A stretch of DNA of 64,000 bases from Caproicibacterium argilliputei (lineage in GTDB: Bacteria; Bacillota; Clostridia; Oscillospirales; Acutalibacteraceae), in the NCBI RefSeq assembly GCF_029211325.2, contig NZ_CP135996.1, forward strand, positions 2,418,001-2,482,000, in the 5' to 3' direction. The notes beneath the pieces are model-generated. The model had not been told where the DNA came from. It ran no database searches and saw only the letters and a list, made by a program, of their open reading frames with translations. Position numbers and translations under genes: made by a program. Positions 51,205-60,115 of the stretch are shown piece after piece. Position 1 is the stretch's first letter. Every line of letters starts with the position of its first letter.

Positions 51205-52398
51205 ATGACGATTACCGAAATGAGAAACAAAAGGGCCAAGCTGTGGAATACGATGGAGGGCTTCCTCGATACCCACAGGAACGAAATGGGCGTGTTGTCC
51301 GCGGAGGATGACGCCGCCTATGCCAAGATGGAGCATGACATGGACAGCCTCACCAACGAAATCAAGCGCATGGAGCGCCGGGACGCCATTGAAGCGGAAC
51401 TGAACAAGCCCGTGAACAGCCCTATTACTGAAGCGCCCGAACGTGCCGCGTCCCTCAAGCCGGAGAAAGCCGGCAGAGCCTCCAACGCCTACAAAGAGGA
51501 CTTTGACCGCCACCTGCGCGGCAAGGTGGCGCTGCATAATGTCCTGTCCGAGGGCGTGGACGCGGACGGCGGCTATCTGGTGCCGACGGAATTTGAAACC
51601 CAGATTGTCACCGCCCTTGAAGCAGAGAATGTGATCCGCTCCCTCGCCAAGGTCATCACCACACAGCACGAACGCAAAATTCCCATTGCCACAGGCCACT
51701 CCACCGCACAATGGACTGCGGAGAACGCCGCATACACCGAGAGCAATCCGACCTTCGGGCAGAAGCAGATCGACGCCTTTAAACTGACCGACCTCTGCCG
51801 CGTCAGCGTGGAGCTTCTGCAGGATTCCGCCTTCGATATTGAAGATTACCTCATGAATGAATTTGCCAGAGCCTTTGGCATCGCCGAGGAGGAAGCCTTC
51901 TGCGTGGGGACCGGAACGAACCAGCCTACGGGCATTTTCACCGCGAACGGCGGCACGGTCGGTGTGACCGCGGCGGCACAAAACGCCATCACGGCGGACG
52001 AGTTGATCAGCCTTGTGTATGCGCTGAAATCTCCGTACCGCAGGAACGCCAAGTTCCTCATGAACGACGCGACCATTTCCGCCATCCGCAAGCTGAAGGA
52101 CTCCAACGGTGTATATCTGTGGCAGCCTTCCCTGCAGGCGGGTGAACCTGACAAGCTGCTCGGATACGACCTGTACACTTCTCCTTATGTGCCGGCGATG
52201 GCAGCGGATGCCTATACCGTGGCGTTCGGCGATTTCAAAAATTATTGGATCGGCGACCGCGCGGGCAGAACCGTGCAGAGACTGAATGAGTTGTATGCCA
52301 CCAACGGTCAGATCGGTTATGTGGCTACGGAACGTGTGGACGGCAAGGTCATTCTGACAGAAGGCATCCAGCTTCTGCAGATGAAGGCGGGTTCGTAA
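51205..52398 (+). CDS. Major capsid protein (HK97 fold)
   Basis: 397 residues, AAGGAGG 13 bases before the ATG. Residues 1-105 are a charged helical delta/scaffold domain (MTITEMRNKRAKLWNTMEGF) expected to be removed by the protease. The HK97 core follows: GVDADGGYLVPTEFETQIV, TAQWTAENAAYTESNPTFGQ, and GTNQPTGIFTANG with DLYTSPYVPAM. It builds the icosahedral shell. Confidence 0.96.
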   Translation: MTITEMRNKRAKLWNTMEGFLDTHRNEMGVLSAEDDAAYAKMEHDMDSLTNEIKRMERRDAIEAELNKPVNSPITEAPERAASLKPEKAGRASNAYKEDFDRHLRGKVALHNVLSEGVDADGGYLVPTEFETQIVTALEAENVIRSLAKVITTQHERKIPIATGHSTAQWTAENAAYTESNPTFGQKQIDAFKLTDLCRVSVELLQDSAFDIEDYLMNEFARAFGIAEEEAFCVGTGTNQPTGIFTANGGTVGVTAAAQNAITADELISLVYALKSPYRRNAKFLMNDATISAIRKLKDSNGVYLWQPSLQAGEPDKLLGYDLYTSPYVPAMAADAYTVAFGDFKNYWIGDRAGRTVQRLNELYATNGQIGYVATERVDGKVILTEGIQLLQMKAGS

Positions 52399-52419
52399 TT
52401 GAGAAAGGGGGCGGCGGTC

Positions 52420-52737
52420 ATGGCACTGGATACACTGCTTGAAAAGGTCAAAGCGAATCTGATTCTTTCGCATACGGTAGACGATGAGCTTTTGCAGCTG
52501 TACATCACCGCCGCCGTCCGTTATGCCGAAAGCTATCAGCACATTTCGGCGGGCTATTATGGGGAAAACGAGATGACACCGACTACAGAGCAGGCGGTCA
52601 TCATGCTGGCAAGCCATTTTTATGAATCGAGGGACGGCTCCACGGGCGGCTTTTTTGCCGATTCTGTGCAGGCGGGCCGGCAGGTCTGGGAAACGGTGAA
52701 CCTGCTGCTGCGGCTTGACCGGGATTGGAAAGTATGA
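52420..52737 (+). CDS. Head-tail connector (HK97 gp6-like)
   Basis: 105 residues from the ATG at 52420 behind GGGGGCGG. DTLLEKVKANLILSHTVDDE, LLQLYITAAVRYAESYQHIS and VIMLASHFYESRDGSTGGF are the gp6/DUF3199-type adaptor pattern. It forms the ring under the portal. A run of hairpins lies in the gap that follows. Confidence 0.9.
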   Translation: MALDTLLEKVKANLILSHTVDDELLQLYITAAVRYAESYQHISAGYYGENEMTPTTEQAVIMLASHFYESRDGSTGGFFADSVQAGRQVWETVNLLLRLDRDWKV

Positions 52738-52821
52738 GAGCCTTGCAAGCAAGGCTCGCGAGTTTTATGCTTTTCAGCATAAACGCTTGCCGAAATTTTG
52801 CTTCGCAAAACCGCATAAAAC
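52738..52821. other. Cluster of three perfect hairpins between connector genes
   Basis: Stems: 52738-52745 with 52750-52757 (8 bp), 52764-52771 with 52776-52783 (8 bp), and 52796-52801 with 52805-52810 (6 bp). GTTTTATGC at 52762-52770 can also pair with GCATAAAAC at 52813-52821, excluding the second stem. CTTGCCGAA and TTTTGC here recur inverted at 60065-60079. Confidence 0.6.
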
Positions 52822-52844
52822 ATCGCAGATAAGGAGGGCTTGTA

Positions 52845-53180
52845 TTGTCTTTCGGAAAAATGAACAGTTTCATCGACATTATCTCCAACGCGCCGGTCAA
52901 GGACGCGGACGGCTTTGTCACGCAGGGCGACACAGTTCTTGCCTCCGTTCGTGCCTACAAGGAGGAGCGCAACGGCTCGGAGCGCTGGGCCAACATGGCG
53001 GTATTTTCCGAAGCGTCCGTGCTGTTCCGTTTCCGCAAAATCCCCGGCGTCGAGGTCAGTCCGGCACAATTCATCGTCTGCGAGGAAAAACGCTACCGCA
53101 TCACCAGCGCGGAGGATGTGCGCGGGCGCGGGATGTATGTGGAATGCCTGTGCGAGCTGGTGGAAGGGAGCGTGAACTGA
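52845..53180 (+). CDS. Head closure/head-tail adaptor protein (SPP1 gp16-like)
   Basis: 111 residues starting at a TTG (52845) placed 7 bases after AAGGAGG; the next Met is six codons in. FIDIISNAPVKDADGFVTQG, VRAYKEERNGSERWANMAVF and RYRITSAEDVRGRGMYVECL are the head-closure beta-barrel pattern. It plugs the connector after packaging. Confidence 0.88.
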   Translation: MSFGKMNSFIDIISNAPVKDADGFVTQGDTVLASVRAYKEERNGSERWANMAVFSEASVLFRFRKIPGVEVSPAQFIVCEEKRYRITSAEDVRGRGMYVECLCELVEGSVN

Positions 53181-53181
53181 T

Positions 53182-53616
53182 ATGGCTCGGGCTGAAATGA
53201 AAATGCCGGAGGAATTTCTCTTGAAGGTTTCCCGGCTGAATGAAAAGACAGACGAAATTTTGCCCCGTGTGCTGGAGACCGGCGGGCAGGTGGTGCTGGA
53301 GCGGGTAAAATCCAACCTCTCCGCCGTCGTCGGGAAAGGCACGAAAAATCCAAGCCGCTCCACCGGCGAACTGGAAAGCGCGCTGGGACTTTCGCCCGCC
53401 AAGCCTAAGCGGGACGGTTCCGGCTGGGACATCAAGGTCGGCTTTGCCGAGCCGCGCTCGGGCGGCGGCAGTAACGCAAAAATCGCCAATATTCTGGAGT
53501 ACGGCAAGCACGGTCAGCCGCCCAAGCCCTTTCTCAAGCCGGCGAAAACCCAGAGCCGTAAGGCCTGCATTGAAACCATGGAGGCAAAGCTGGACGAGGA
53601 GGTGCGGGGAATATGA
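53182..53616 (+). CDS. HK97 gp10-like tail-completion protein
   Basis: 144 residues, GGGAG site. VLETGGQVVLERVKSNLSAV, GWDIKVGFAEPRSGGGSNAK and NILEYGKHGQPPKPFLKPAK with a basic end are the gp10 family features. It joins the head neck to the tail tube and is found at this position in HK97-type phages. It overlaps the next start by 4 bases. Confidence 0.9.
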   Translation: MARAEMKMPEEFLLKVSRLNEKTDEILPRVLETGGQVVLERVKSNLSAVVGKGTKNPSRSTGELESALGLSPAKPKRDGSGWDIKVGFAEPRSGGGSNAKIANILEYGKHGQPPKPFLKPAKTQSRKACIETMEAKLDEEVRGI

Positions 53617-53951
53617 GCGTGCTTTCGGAACTGAATACGCTTCTCACGCCCATTCTCCCTGTGGAGACGGGCGTTTTTTCAGGCGTTCCGCCCGATGAAT
53701 ATCTGGTGCTGACGCCGCTGACGGACGATTTCGCCCTCTTTGGCGACAACGCGCCGCTGATGGATGTGTCCGAAGTGCGGATTTCGCTCTTTTCCAAGGG
53801 CAATTACCTGCAGCGCAAGCGGCAGATTACGCAGGCGCTTTTGAACGCCGGCTTCACCGTCACCGGACGCACCTATGTCGGGCACGAGGACGATACCGGC
53901 TACCACCACTACGCAATCGACATTGCGCAGTCTTATGAAACGGAGGAATAA
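53613..53951 (+). CDS. Tail terminator/minor tail protein (DUF3168-like)
   Basis: 112 residues. LNTLLTPILPVETGVFSGVP, PDEYLVLTPLTDDFALFGDN and VRISLFSKGNYLQRKRQITQ with a closing YHHYAIDIAQSYE match tail-terminator folds. It would cap the tail tube on the head side. ATGA overlap with gp10. Confidence 0.85.
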   Translation: MSVLSELNTLLTPILPVETGVFSGVPPDEYLVLTPLTDDFALFGDNAPLMDVSEVRISLFSKGNYLQRKRQITQALLNAGFTVTGRTYVGHEDDTGYHHYAIDIAQSYETEE

Positions 53952-53954
53952 TTT

Positions 53955-54554
53955 ATGGCGACTATCGGGCTGGATAAGCTCTATTACGCAAAAATCACCG
54001 AAGCCGAGGACGGTGAGGAAACCTACGGCACCCCGGAAATTCTCGCGAAGGCCATCTCGGCGGAATTGTCGATAGAACTTGCCGAAGCGACCCTTTATGC
54101 CGATGACGGCGCGTCGGAGGTGGTGAAGGACTTCAAATCCGGCAAGCTGACGCTGGGCGTGGACGATATCGGCATCACGGCCGCGCAGGATCTCACCGGC
54201 GCGGCGGCGGACGACAACGGCGTGCTGATTTCCGCCGGAGAAAACATTGCCCCGCCGGTGGCAATCGGCTTTCGCGCCCTGCGGGCAAACGGCAAGTATC
54301 GGTATTTCTGGCTGTACCGCGTCATCTTCGGCATTCCGTCCGCCAACCTGCAGACCAAAGGCGATTCCATCACCTTTCAAACGCCCAGCATTGAGGGCAC
54401 GGTCATGCGCCGCAACAAACCGGACGCCAAGGCAACGCACCCGTGGAAGGCAGAGGTTTCCGAGGGCGCTTCCGGCGTGACGGCTGAAACCATTTCCGGC
54501 TGGTTCGGGCAGGTGTATGAACCCACTTACACCGAAGCGACGTCCGGCGAATAA
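53955..54554 (+). CDS. Major tail (tube) protein, phi13 family
   Basis: 199 residues, GGAGG 10 bases before the ATG. IGLDKLYYAKITEAEDGEET, LSIELAEATLYADDGASEVV and VIFGIPSANLQTKGDSITFQ are typical of the phi13-type tail tube. Hexamers stack around the tape measure to make the tube. Confidence 0.93.
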   Translation: MATIGLDKLYYAKITEAEDGEETYGTPEILAKAISAELSIELAEATLYADDGASEVVKDFKSGKLTLGVDDIGITAAQDLTGAAADDNGVLISAGENIAPPVAIGFRALRANGKYRYFWLYRVIFGIPSANLQTKGDSITFQTPSIEGTVMRRNKPDAKATHPWKAEVSEGASGVTAETISGWFGQVYEPTYTEATSGE

Positions 54555-54566
54555 GGAGGCTGACGC

Positions 54567-54956
54567 ATGGAAAACGAACGAAGTGCTGTGATTAAAATTG
54601 GTGGAAAAGACTATGAGCTGGTGCTCACCACCCGCGCCACCAAGGAAATCGCGCGCCGCTACGGCGGGCTGGAGAACCTCGGTGAAAAGCTGATGAAATC
54701 CGAGAATTTCGAGATGGCGCTGGATGAGATCATCTGGCTGATTACCCTGTTGGCGAATCAGTCCATTTTGATTCACAATCTCAAAAACAAGGACGCGCCG
54801 CAGGAACTGCTGACCGAGGAGGACGTGGAACTGTTGACCTCGCCGCTGGATCTGGCGGCGTACAAGAACGCCATCACCGAGGCGATGTTCAAGGGCACAG
54901 CGCGGAATGTGGAAAGTGAGGAGGAAACCTCCTCAAAAAACGCGGAAGTCGGGTAA
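54567..54956 (+). CDS. Tail assembly chaperone (gpG-like)
   Basis: 129 residues, AAGGAGG before the ATG. IKIGGKDYELVLTTRATKEI and ARRYGGLENLGEKLMKSENF with IIWLITLLANQSIL are the family core. A slippery A-AAA-AAC near its end makes the longer gpGT form. It coats the tape measure during assembly. Confidence 0.9.
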   Translation: MENERSAVIKIGGKDYELVLTTRATKEIARRYGGLENLGEKLMKSENFEMALDEIIWLITLLANQSILIHNLKNKDAPQELLTEEDVELLTSPLDLAAYKNAITEAMFKGTARNVESEEETSSKNAEVG

Positions 54957-55144
54957 ACACGGAGGAACTGTTTACCCGGCTTTTCTATTACGGAACGGTG
55001 CAGATGGGCATGGGCGCGGAGGAATTCTGGCTGATGCCCATCGGCCTGTTTCTGGATTTATGGACCTGTCACAAGCAGTTTCTCGGCATGGAAAAGCCGA
55101 AACAAATCTTTTCGATTGACGATATCATCCCGCCGGGGATTTGA
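54567..55144 (+). CDS. Frameshifted tail chaperone (gpGT-like) by -1 slip at A-AAA-AAC
   Basis: The zero frame reads TCA AAA AAC at 54933-54941, so the heptamer A AAA AAC (54935-54941) allows a -1 slip. The new frame continues from CGC at 54941 through LFTRLFYYGTVQMGMGAEEF and GLFLDLWTCHKQFLGMEKPK to a TGA at 55142-55144, adding 67 residues for about 192 in all. The extension has the usual gpT look and no start codon of its own. Programmed -1 frameshifting in this gene pair is known across siphophages. Confidence 0.85.
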
Positions 55145-55161
55145 AGGGAGGTGAGCGGCAG

Positions 55162-57588
55162 ATGGCGGATAATTTCGGCCTGAAAATCGGTGTGGAGGGC
55201 GAAAAGGAGTTCAAAAAGGCGCTCTCGGATATCAATCAGAGCTTCAAGGTTCTCGGCTCGGAAATGACGCTGGTCACCAGCCAGTTTGACAGGCAGGACA
55301 AATCCGTGCAGGCGGCCGCCGCCCGGAATGAAGTCCTCAACAAGCAGATCGACGCCCAGAAGACGAAAATTGAAACCCTGCGCGCCGCTTTAGAGAACGC
55401 CGCCACTTCCTTCGGCGAAAACGACCGCCGCACCCAGAACTGGCAGATTCAACTGAATAAGGCGCAGGCTGAACTGAACGATATGGAGCGCGAGCTGTCA
55501 GAATCCGCCGAGGACGCGGACAATTTGGGAAATGAACTGAAGGAAAGCGCCGATGAGGCGGAAAAGTCCGGTTCCAAGTTTGAAAAGCTGAGTGGCGTCC
55601 TCAAAGGCGTCGGCGTGGCGATGGGCGCGGTCGTGGTCGCCGCAGGCGCCGCCGCCGTCAAGCTCGGCAAGGAAGTCATTTCCGCTTATGCGGATTACGA
55701 ACAGCTGGTGGGCGGCGTGGATACGCTGTTTAAAGATTCCAGCGCGGCCGTCCAGAGCTATGCCGCCAACGCTTTCAAGACCGCCGGTATGTCCGCCAAC
55801 GAGTATATGGAGACGGTCACCAGCTTTTCGGCCAGCCTCATCCAGTCCCTCGGCGGCGACACCGCCAAGGCGGCCAAAGCGGCGGACACGGCGATTACCG
55901 ATATGTCCGACAACGCCAACAAAATGGGCACGGACATTTCCGCCATTCAGGACGCGTATCAGGGCTTTGCCAAGCAGAACTACACGATGCTCGACAACCT
56001 CAAGCTCGGCTATGGCGGCACGAAAACTGAGATGGAGCGGCTCCTTTCCGACGCCGAAAAACTGTCCGGGCAGAAATATGACATCAGCAATCTGAACGAT
56101 GTGTACGCGGCCATCCACGTTATTCAGACGGAAATGGGCATCACGGGCACCACCGCCAAGGAAGCGACCGAAACCATCAGCGGGTCAATTTCGGGCATGC
56201 AGTCTGCGTTCAGCAACTTGATTGCGGGGCTGGGCGATGCGGACGCGGATATTCAGCTGCTGATCGGCAACGTGGTGGAAGCGTTTCAAAATGTGGTCAA
56301 AAACATCACGCCGGTGATTGAAAACATCGTCGCCGCCCTGCCCGCCGCTTTGGACGGGATTCTGCAGGCGCTCGGCGAACTGCTCCCCACGCTGCTGTCC
56401 ACGGTGGTCAGCCTGTTTACGCAGGTGCTCGACACGCTTCTGACGCTTCTGCCACAGTTGATTCCAGCGGCGGTGGACGCGGTCATGACCATCGTTTCCG
56501 CCCTCATTGACAGCCTGCCGCTCCTCATCGACGCGGCGGTGCAGCTGGTGACGGCGCTGGTCGAGGGTATCGGCTCAGCTCTGCCGGAACTGATTCCCGC
56601 GGCGGTAAACGCCGTGACCACCATTGTGCAGGGACTGATTGACAATCTCCCGATGCTGCTGGAGGCGGCGCTGCAGCTCATTCTCGGTCTGGCGCAGGGG
56701 CTGCTTGACGCCATTCCGCAGCTGGTGGCGGCACTCCCCGCCATCATCACCGCGCTGGTGAATTTTCTGGTCGGCTCGATTCCGCAGATTATCGAGGCCG
56801 GCATTCAGCTTTTGACCTCGCTGGTGACCGCCCTGCCGCAGATCATTGAAGCGGTGACGGCGGCGATTCCCCAGATTGTGGACGGCCTTGTGAATGCGCT
56901 GATTCTTTCCATCCCTCTCATTGTGGAGGCGGGCGTCAAGCTGCTCATCGCGCTGATTCAGAACCTGCCGCTCATCATCACGACGGTAGTTTCCGCCATC
57001 CCGCAGATTGTCGCCGCCCTGTCAAGCGCCTTCGCCGGGAACACCGGAAAAATCATTACGGCGGGCGTGAAGCTGCTGGTTTCGCTGATTGCCAATCTGC
57101 CCTCCATCATTGTGGAAATCGTCAAAGCGGTACCCCAGATTGTGGCGGGACTGGTTAGCGCCTTCACCGGCTATATCGGGCAGATGGCGCAGGTGGGCGG
57201 CAATCTCATCAAGGGCTTGTGGCAGGGGATTTCGGATGCCGGCACGTGGCTGTGGAACAAAATCAGCGGCTTCTTCGGCGGCGTCGTGGACCGCATCAAG
57301 GACTTCTTCGGCATTCATTCGCCTTCGACGCTGTTCGCCGGTCTTGGCCGCAACATGGGCGAAGGCATCGGCGTGGGGTTCGAGGATGCGATGGCGTCCG
57401 TGTCGCGTGAGATGCAAAACGCCATCCCCACCAGCTTTTCTGTCAGCGCCGGCGCATCCGGGCGAAGCACTTCCGCAGGCACGAGCATCACCCAGAACAT
57501 CTCGGTGGTTTCTCCCAAGGCGCTGTCCGAAAAGGAGCTTGCCCGGGAATTTAAGAACCTCTCGCGCAAGCTGGCGCTGGAGTTTTAA
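55162..57588 (+). CDS. Tail tape measure protein
   Basis: 808 residues from the ATG at 55162 (GGGAGG site). Coiled coil 1-140 (AARNEVLNKQIDAQKTKIET), a TP901-type core with YEQLVGGVDTLFKDSSAAVQ, then a long hydrophobic array (about 390-690) of repeated units such as LIPAAVNAVTTIVQGLIDNL. The end has DFFGIHSPSTLFAGLGRNMG, usual for tape measures. By the common rule of 0.15 nm per residue the tail would be about 120 nm. Confidence 0.95.
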   Translation: MADNFGLKIGVEGEKEFKKALSDINQSFKVLGSEMTLVTSQFDRQDKSVQAAAARNEVLNKQIDAQKTKIETLRAALENAATSFGENDRRTQNWQIQLNKAQAELNDMERELSESAEDADNLGNELKESADEAEKSGSKFEKLSGVLKGVGVAMGAVVVAAGAAAVKLGKEVISAYADYEQLVGGVDTLFKDSSAAVQSYAANAFKTAGMSANEYMETVTSFSASLIQSLGGDTAKAAKAADTAITDMSDNANKMGTDISAIQDAYQGFAKQNYTMLDNLKLGYGGTKTEMERLLSDAEKLSGQKYDISNLNDVYAAIHVIQTEMGITGTTAKEATETISGSISGMQSAFSNLIAGLGDADADIQLLIGNVVEAFQNVVKNITPVIENIVAALPAALDGILQALGELLPTLLSTVVSLFTQVLDTLLTLLPQLIPAAVDAVMTIVSALIDSLPLLIDAAVQLVTALVEGIGSALPELIPAAVNAVTTIVQGLIDNLPMLLEAALQLILGLAQGLLDAIPQLVAALPAIITALVNFLVGSIPQIIEAGIQLLTSLVTALPQIIEAVTAAIPQIVDGLVNALILSIPLIVEAGVKLLIALIQNLPLIITTVVSAIPQIVAALSSAFAGNTGKIITAGVKLLVSLIANLPSIIVEIVKAVPQIVAGLVSAFTGYIGQMAQVGGNLIKGLWQGISDAGTWLWNKISGFFGGVVDRIKDFFGIHSPSTLFAGLGRNMGEGIGVGFEDAMASVSREMQNAIPTSFSVSAGASGRSTSAGTSITQNISVVSPKALSEKELAREFKNLSRKLALEF

Positions 57589-57599
57589 GGAGGGACGGC

Positions 57600-58451
57600 A
57601 TGGAACTGACCTATACCAACGAATCGGGCGGCAAGCTGACGCTGCGGCAGGCAAAGCCGTTCTTTCTGACAACGCTTGACGGCGCGGGGAGCGTCCGCCA
57701 GACCGTCAATACCTTTCAGGCGCCCCAGCAGGACGGCGCTTTTTTCATTTCCTCCGCGCTGGATATGCGCAATATTACGCTGGAAGGAACGATTGTGGCG
57801 GGAACGCCGAACAAAGCCTACGAGTACCGCAGGCAGTTTTTGAAGATATTCACGCCCAAACAGCAGGGCACGCTGACTTACCGGAACCGGCAGATTGCCT
57901 GCGTGGTGGAGGAAGCCGGGTTCACCGCCTCGGGCAGGGAGCGCGCGCCGGGCTTCTTCGTCAGCCTGCTGTGTCCCTCGCCCTTCTTTGAAGCGCTTGC
58001 GGAAGTCCGCGCGGAGCTTGCCCGCTGGACGCCGCTCTTTCATTTTGTGCTGGAAATCCCTGACGGCGGCGTGGAATTCGGCTCCCGCCAGCCCAGTCAG
58101 ATTATTACGGTGGAAAATCCCGGCGATGTATCCTGCGGGTGCCGAATCGTGTTCCGGGCGCTGGGCGAGGTGGAAAATCCCGAACTGATGGATGTTTCTA
58201 CCGGCGAATATGTCCGCCTGAACACCGTCATGACCGCCGGCGAGGAAATCCGCGTTTACACCCATTTTGCGGGCAAGCGGGTGGTGCGGCTGCAGAGCGG
58301 TGAGGAAGTCAGCGTATTCAGCCTGCTGGATACCGGCTCGACTTTCCTTCAGCTTTCGCCGGGGGAAACCACGCTCCGCTACGATGCGGCGGCGGGCAAG
58401 GAACTGCTGGAGGTCAGCCTGTACTACCGTCCGCAGTATCTGGGAGTGTGA
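57600..58451 (+). CDS. Distal tail protein (Dit-like)
   Basis: 283 residues, AAGGAGG before the ATG. LTYTNESGGKLTLRQAKPFF, ITLEGTIVAGTPNKAYEYRR and LTYRNRQIACVVEEAGFTAS form the N-terminal ring domain; a galectin-like C-terminal part follows. Dit makes the hub at the tail tip. It sits between the tape measure and the Gp37-like gene, as expected. Confidence 0.9.
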   Translation: MELTYTNESGGKLTLRQAKPFFLTTLDGAGSVRQTVNTFQAPQQDGAFFISSALDMRNITLEGTIVAGTPNKAYEYRRQFLKIFTPKQQGTLTYRNRQIACVVEEAGFTASGRERAPGFFVSLLCPSPFFEALAEVRAELARWTPLFHFVLEIPDGGVEFGSRQPSQIITVENPGDVSCGCRIVFRALGEVENPELMDVSTGEYVRLNTVMTAGEEIRVYTHFAGKRVVRLQSGEEVSVFSLLDTGSTFLQLSPGETTLRYDAAAGKELLEVSLYYRPQYLGV

Positions 58452-58455
58452 TTTT

Positions 58456-59496
58456 ATGGAACTGTATGTTTTTGATGCGAACCGCCGGCCTGCCGGCGTG
58501 GTGGAGTCGTTTGAATATCTGCGCTGGACAAGGAAGTATTCCCAGTGCGGGAGTTTTGAACTCAAGGCCATCGCCACGGCGGAAAACCTCGCTCTGCTGA
58601 CGCTGGGAAATCTTCTTTGGAAAAGCGGCGGTGAGGAAGCCGGCGTGATTGAGTATGCGGAAATCTCGCAGGAGGAAAAAGAGCTCATCACCGTCAGCGG
58701 GCGATTCGCCGTTTCCTACCTCGCCCGGCGCATTGTGTGGGACACGGAAATCCTAAACGGTACGCTCGCCGACTGCGTGGGGCAGCTTTTGGATAATCAC
58801 CTCATCAATCCGGGCAACACCGACCGGCGGATGGACTTCATCGCCTATGACGGCGGCGGGCTGTCGGACCCGGTCAGCACCCAGATTTCCTACAAAAACC
58901 TCATGGACGCGGCAATGAGCCTGTGTGAGGCGGCGGACGCGGGCATCAAGGCGGTGTTCAATCCGGCAAATGGAATCTTCACCGTCACGCTGTACAAGGG
59001 CGCCGCATCGCAGGCGGTGTTCTCGTGGGAGTACGAAAATCTTACGTCACAGACCTTTACCAAAAGCGCCTCGGACTATGCCAACGTGGCGCTGGTCGGC
59101 GGCGAGGGCGAAGGGGCGGAACGCGTATTTGCCGTGTATGGAGAAAGCGAGGGTACTGAGCGCCGGGAGGTATTTGTGGACGCCAAAAGCCTCCGCTCCG
59201 AGGATTTCGGGGACGAATACACCGCCGCCCTGCTCTTTCAAGGGCAGAGCAAGTTAAGCGAGCTTGCGATGGCGCAGTCCTTCGATGCGTCCGTCAATCC
59301 ACACGGCAATCTAACCTACGGCACGGATTTCGACCTTGGGCAAACCGTGAAGGTGGTGTCAAAGAAATGGGGCGTGACGCTTACCACCCGCATTACGGAG
59401 ATTGAGGAAAGCTACGACAGCACCGGGCAGAGCCTGGACATCACGTTCGGCAAGGGTATGCTCACGCTGGCACAGAAACTGAAATTGGAGGGGTGA
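58456..59496 (+). CDS. Gp37-like (ReqiPepy6) tail-associated protein
   Basis: 346 residues from the ATG at 58456. LYVFDANRRPAGVVESFEYL, RKYSQCGSFELKAIATAENL and VIEYAEISQEEKELITVSGR are the start of the Siphovirus Gp37-like family. FDLGQTVKVVSKKWGVTLTT with TRITEIEESYDSTGQSLDIT closes it. It takes the tail-hub (Tal) position. The ribosome site is weak, so coupling with the previous gene is likely. Confidence 0.9.
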   Translation: MELYVFDANRRPAGVVESFEYLRWTRKYSQCGSFELKAIATAENLALLTLGNLLWKSGGEEAGVIEYAEISQEEKELITVSGRFAVSYLARRIVWDTEILNGTLADCVGQLLDNHLINPGNTDRRMDFIAYDGGGLSDPVSTQISYKNLMDAAMSLCEAADAGIKAVFNPANGIFTVTLYKGAASQAVFSWEYENLTSQTFTKSASDYANVALVGGEGEGAERVFAVYGESEGTERREVFVDAKSLRSEDFGDEYTAALLFQGQSKLSELAMAQSFDASVNPHGNLTYGTDFDLGQTVKVVSKKWGVTLTTRITEIEESYDSTGQSLDITFGKGMLTLAQKLKLEG

Positions 59497-59500
59497 TACG

Positions 59501-60004
59501 ATGGAGAAAAGCGGATTTTTCAACAGCACCAGCGGCGACCGGATGTACGACGCGTCCGACTTTGCGGGGTATTTTTCAAAGCTGGTGTCAAACGGCATCT
59601 TTTATGCCAATGCCGACAATCTGCGTGTGACGCCGGGCGGCGGGCTGTCGGTGAACGTCCTCGCCGGCAGTGCTTGGATCAATGGCTACGCCTATGAAAA
59701 TACAGAGGAACTGAACCTGACGCTTGCGGCGGCAGACGGCGTGAATTCCCGCATCGACCGGGTGGTCGTCCGCTGGGACGCGGTGGAGCGCAAGATTTCC
59801 GCGGCTGTGCTGACGGGAACGGCGGCGGCTTCTCCCACCGCGCCGGACATTACCCGAAGCGACAATCTTTATGATTTGGTTCTGGCAAATGTCATGATTC
59901 CTGCCGGCGCGGTATATATCGCCACGCAGCATCTGACGGACAAAAGGCTGGATACAGCTCTGTGCGGCACGGTCAATTCGCTGATTACGGCGGTCTATGA
60001 ATAG
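59501..60004 (+). CDS. Baseplate/fibre-associated structural protein
   Basis: 167 residues, GGAGGGG site. SGFFNSTSGDRMYDASDFAG, YFSKLVSNGIFYANADNLRV and GGGLSVNVLAGSAWINGYAY form the small N-terminal domain seen in tail-tip adaptors. DRVVVRWDAVERKISAAVLT continues the beta fold. It probably attaches the receptor-binding fibre. Hairpins follow in the gap to the next gene. Confidence 0.8.
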   Translation: MEKSGFFNSTSGDRMYDASDFAGYFSKLVSNGIFYANADNLRVTPGGGLSVNVLAGSAWINGYAYENTEELNLTLAAADGVNSRIDRVVVRWDAVERKISAAVLTGTAAASPTAPDITRSDNLYDLVLANVMIPAGAVYIATQHLTDKRLDTALCGTVNSLITAVYE

Positions 60005-60010
60005 GAGGTG

Positions 60011-60093
60011 TTGTCGTTGCTGCGCAACAACGCAAGTTTTCCTTTTTTGCAAAAAGGAATGCAAAAATTCGGCAAGCCGAAACGGAAAACTTG
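60011..60093. other. Nested hairpins in the gap before the tail fibre gene
   Basis: An outer 10-bp stem joins 60033-60042 (CAAGTTTTCC) with 60084-60093. Inside lie a CCTTTTT/AAAAAGG stem (60041-60047 with 60051-60057) and a TTCGGC/GCCGAA palindrome (60068-60081). A further GTTGC/GCAAC hairpin is at 60016-60028. On the minus strand, 60079-60062 matches the CTTGCCGAA-TTTTGC segment of the 52.8 kb cluster. Confidence 0.6.
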
Positions 60094-60115
60094 TTAATCG
60101 GAAGGAGGATTTTAA

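Noticed and set aside
51082..52752. 556-codon antisense frame over the capsid gene
   Set aside because: Shadow of the protease and capsid genes; no start signal and no family pattern.
54907..55119. 70-codon plus-strand frame after the tail chaperone
   Set aside because: It lies in the +1 frame and has no protein-like pattern; the real product here is the -1 frameshift extension of gpG.
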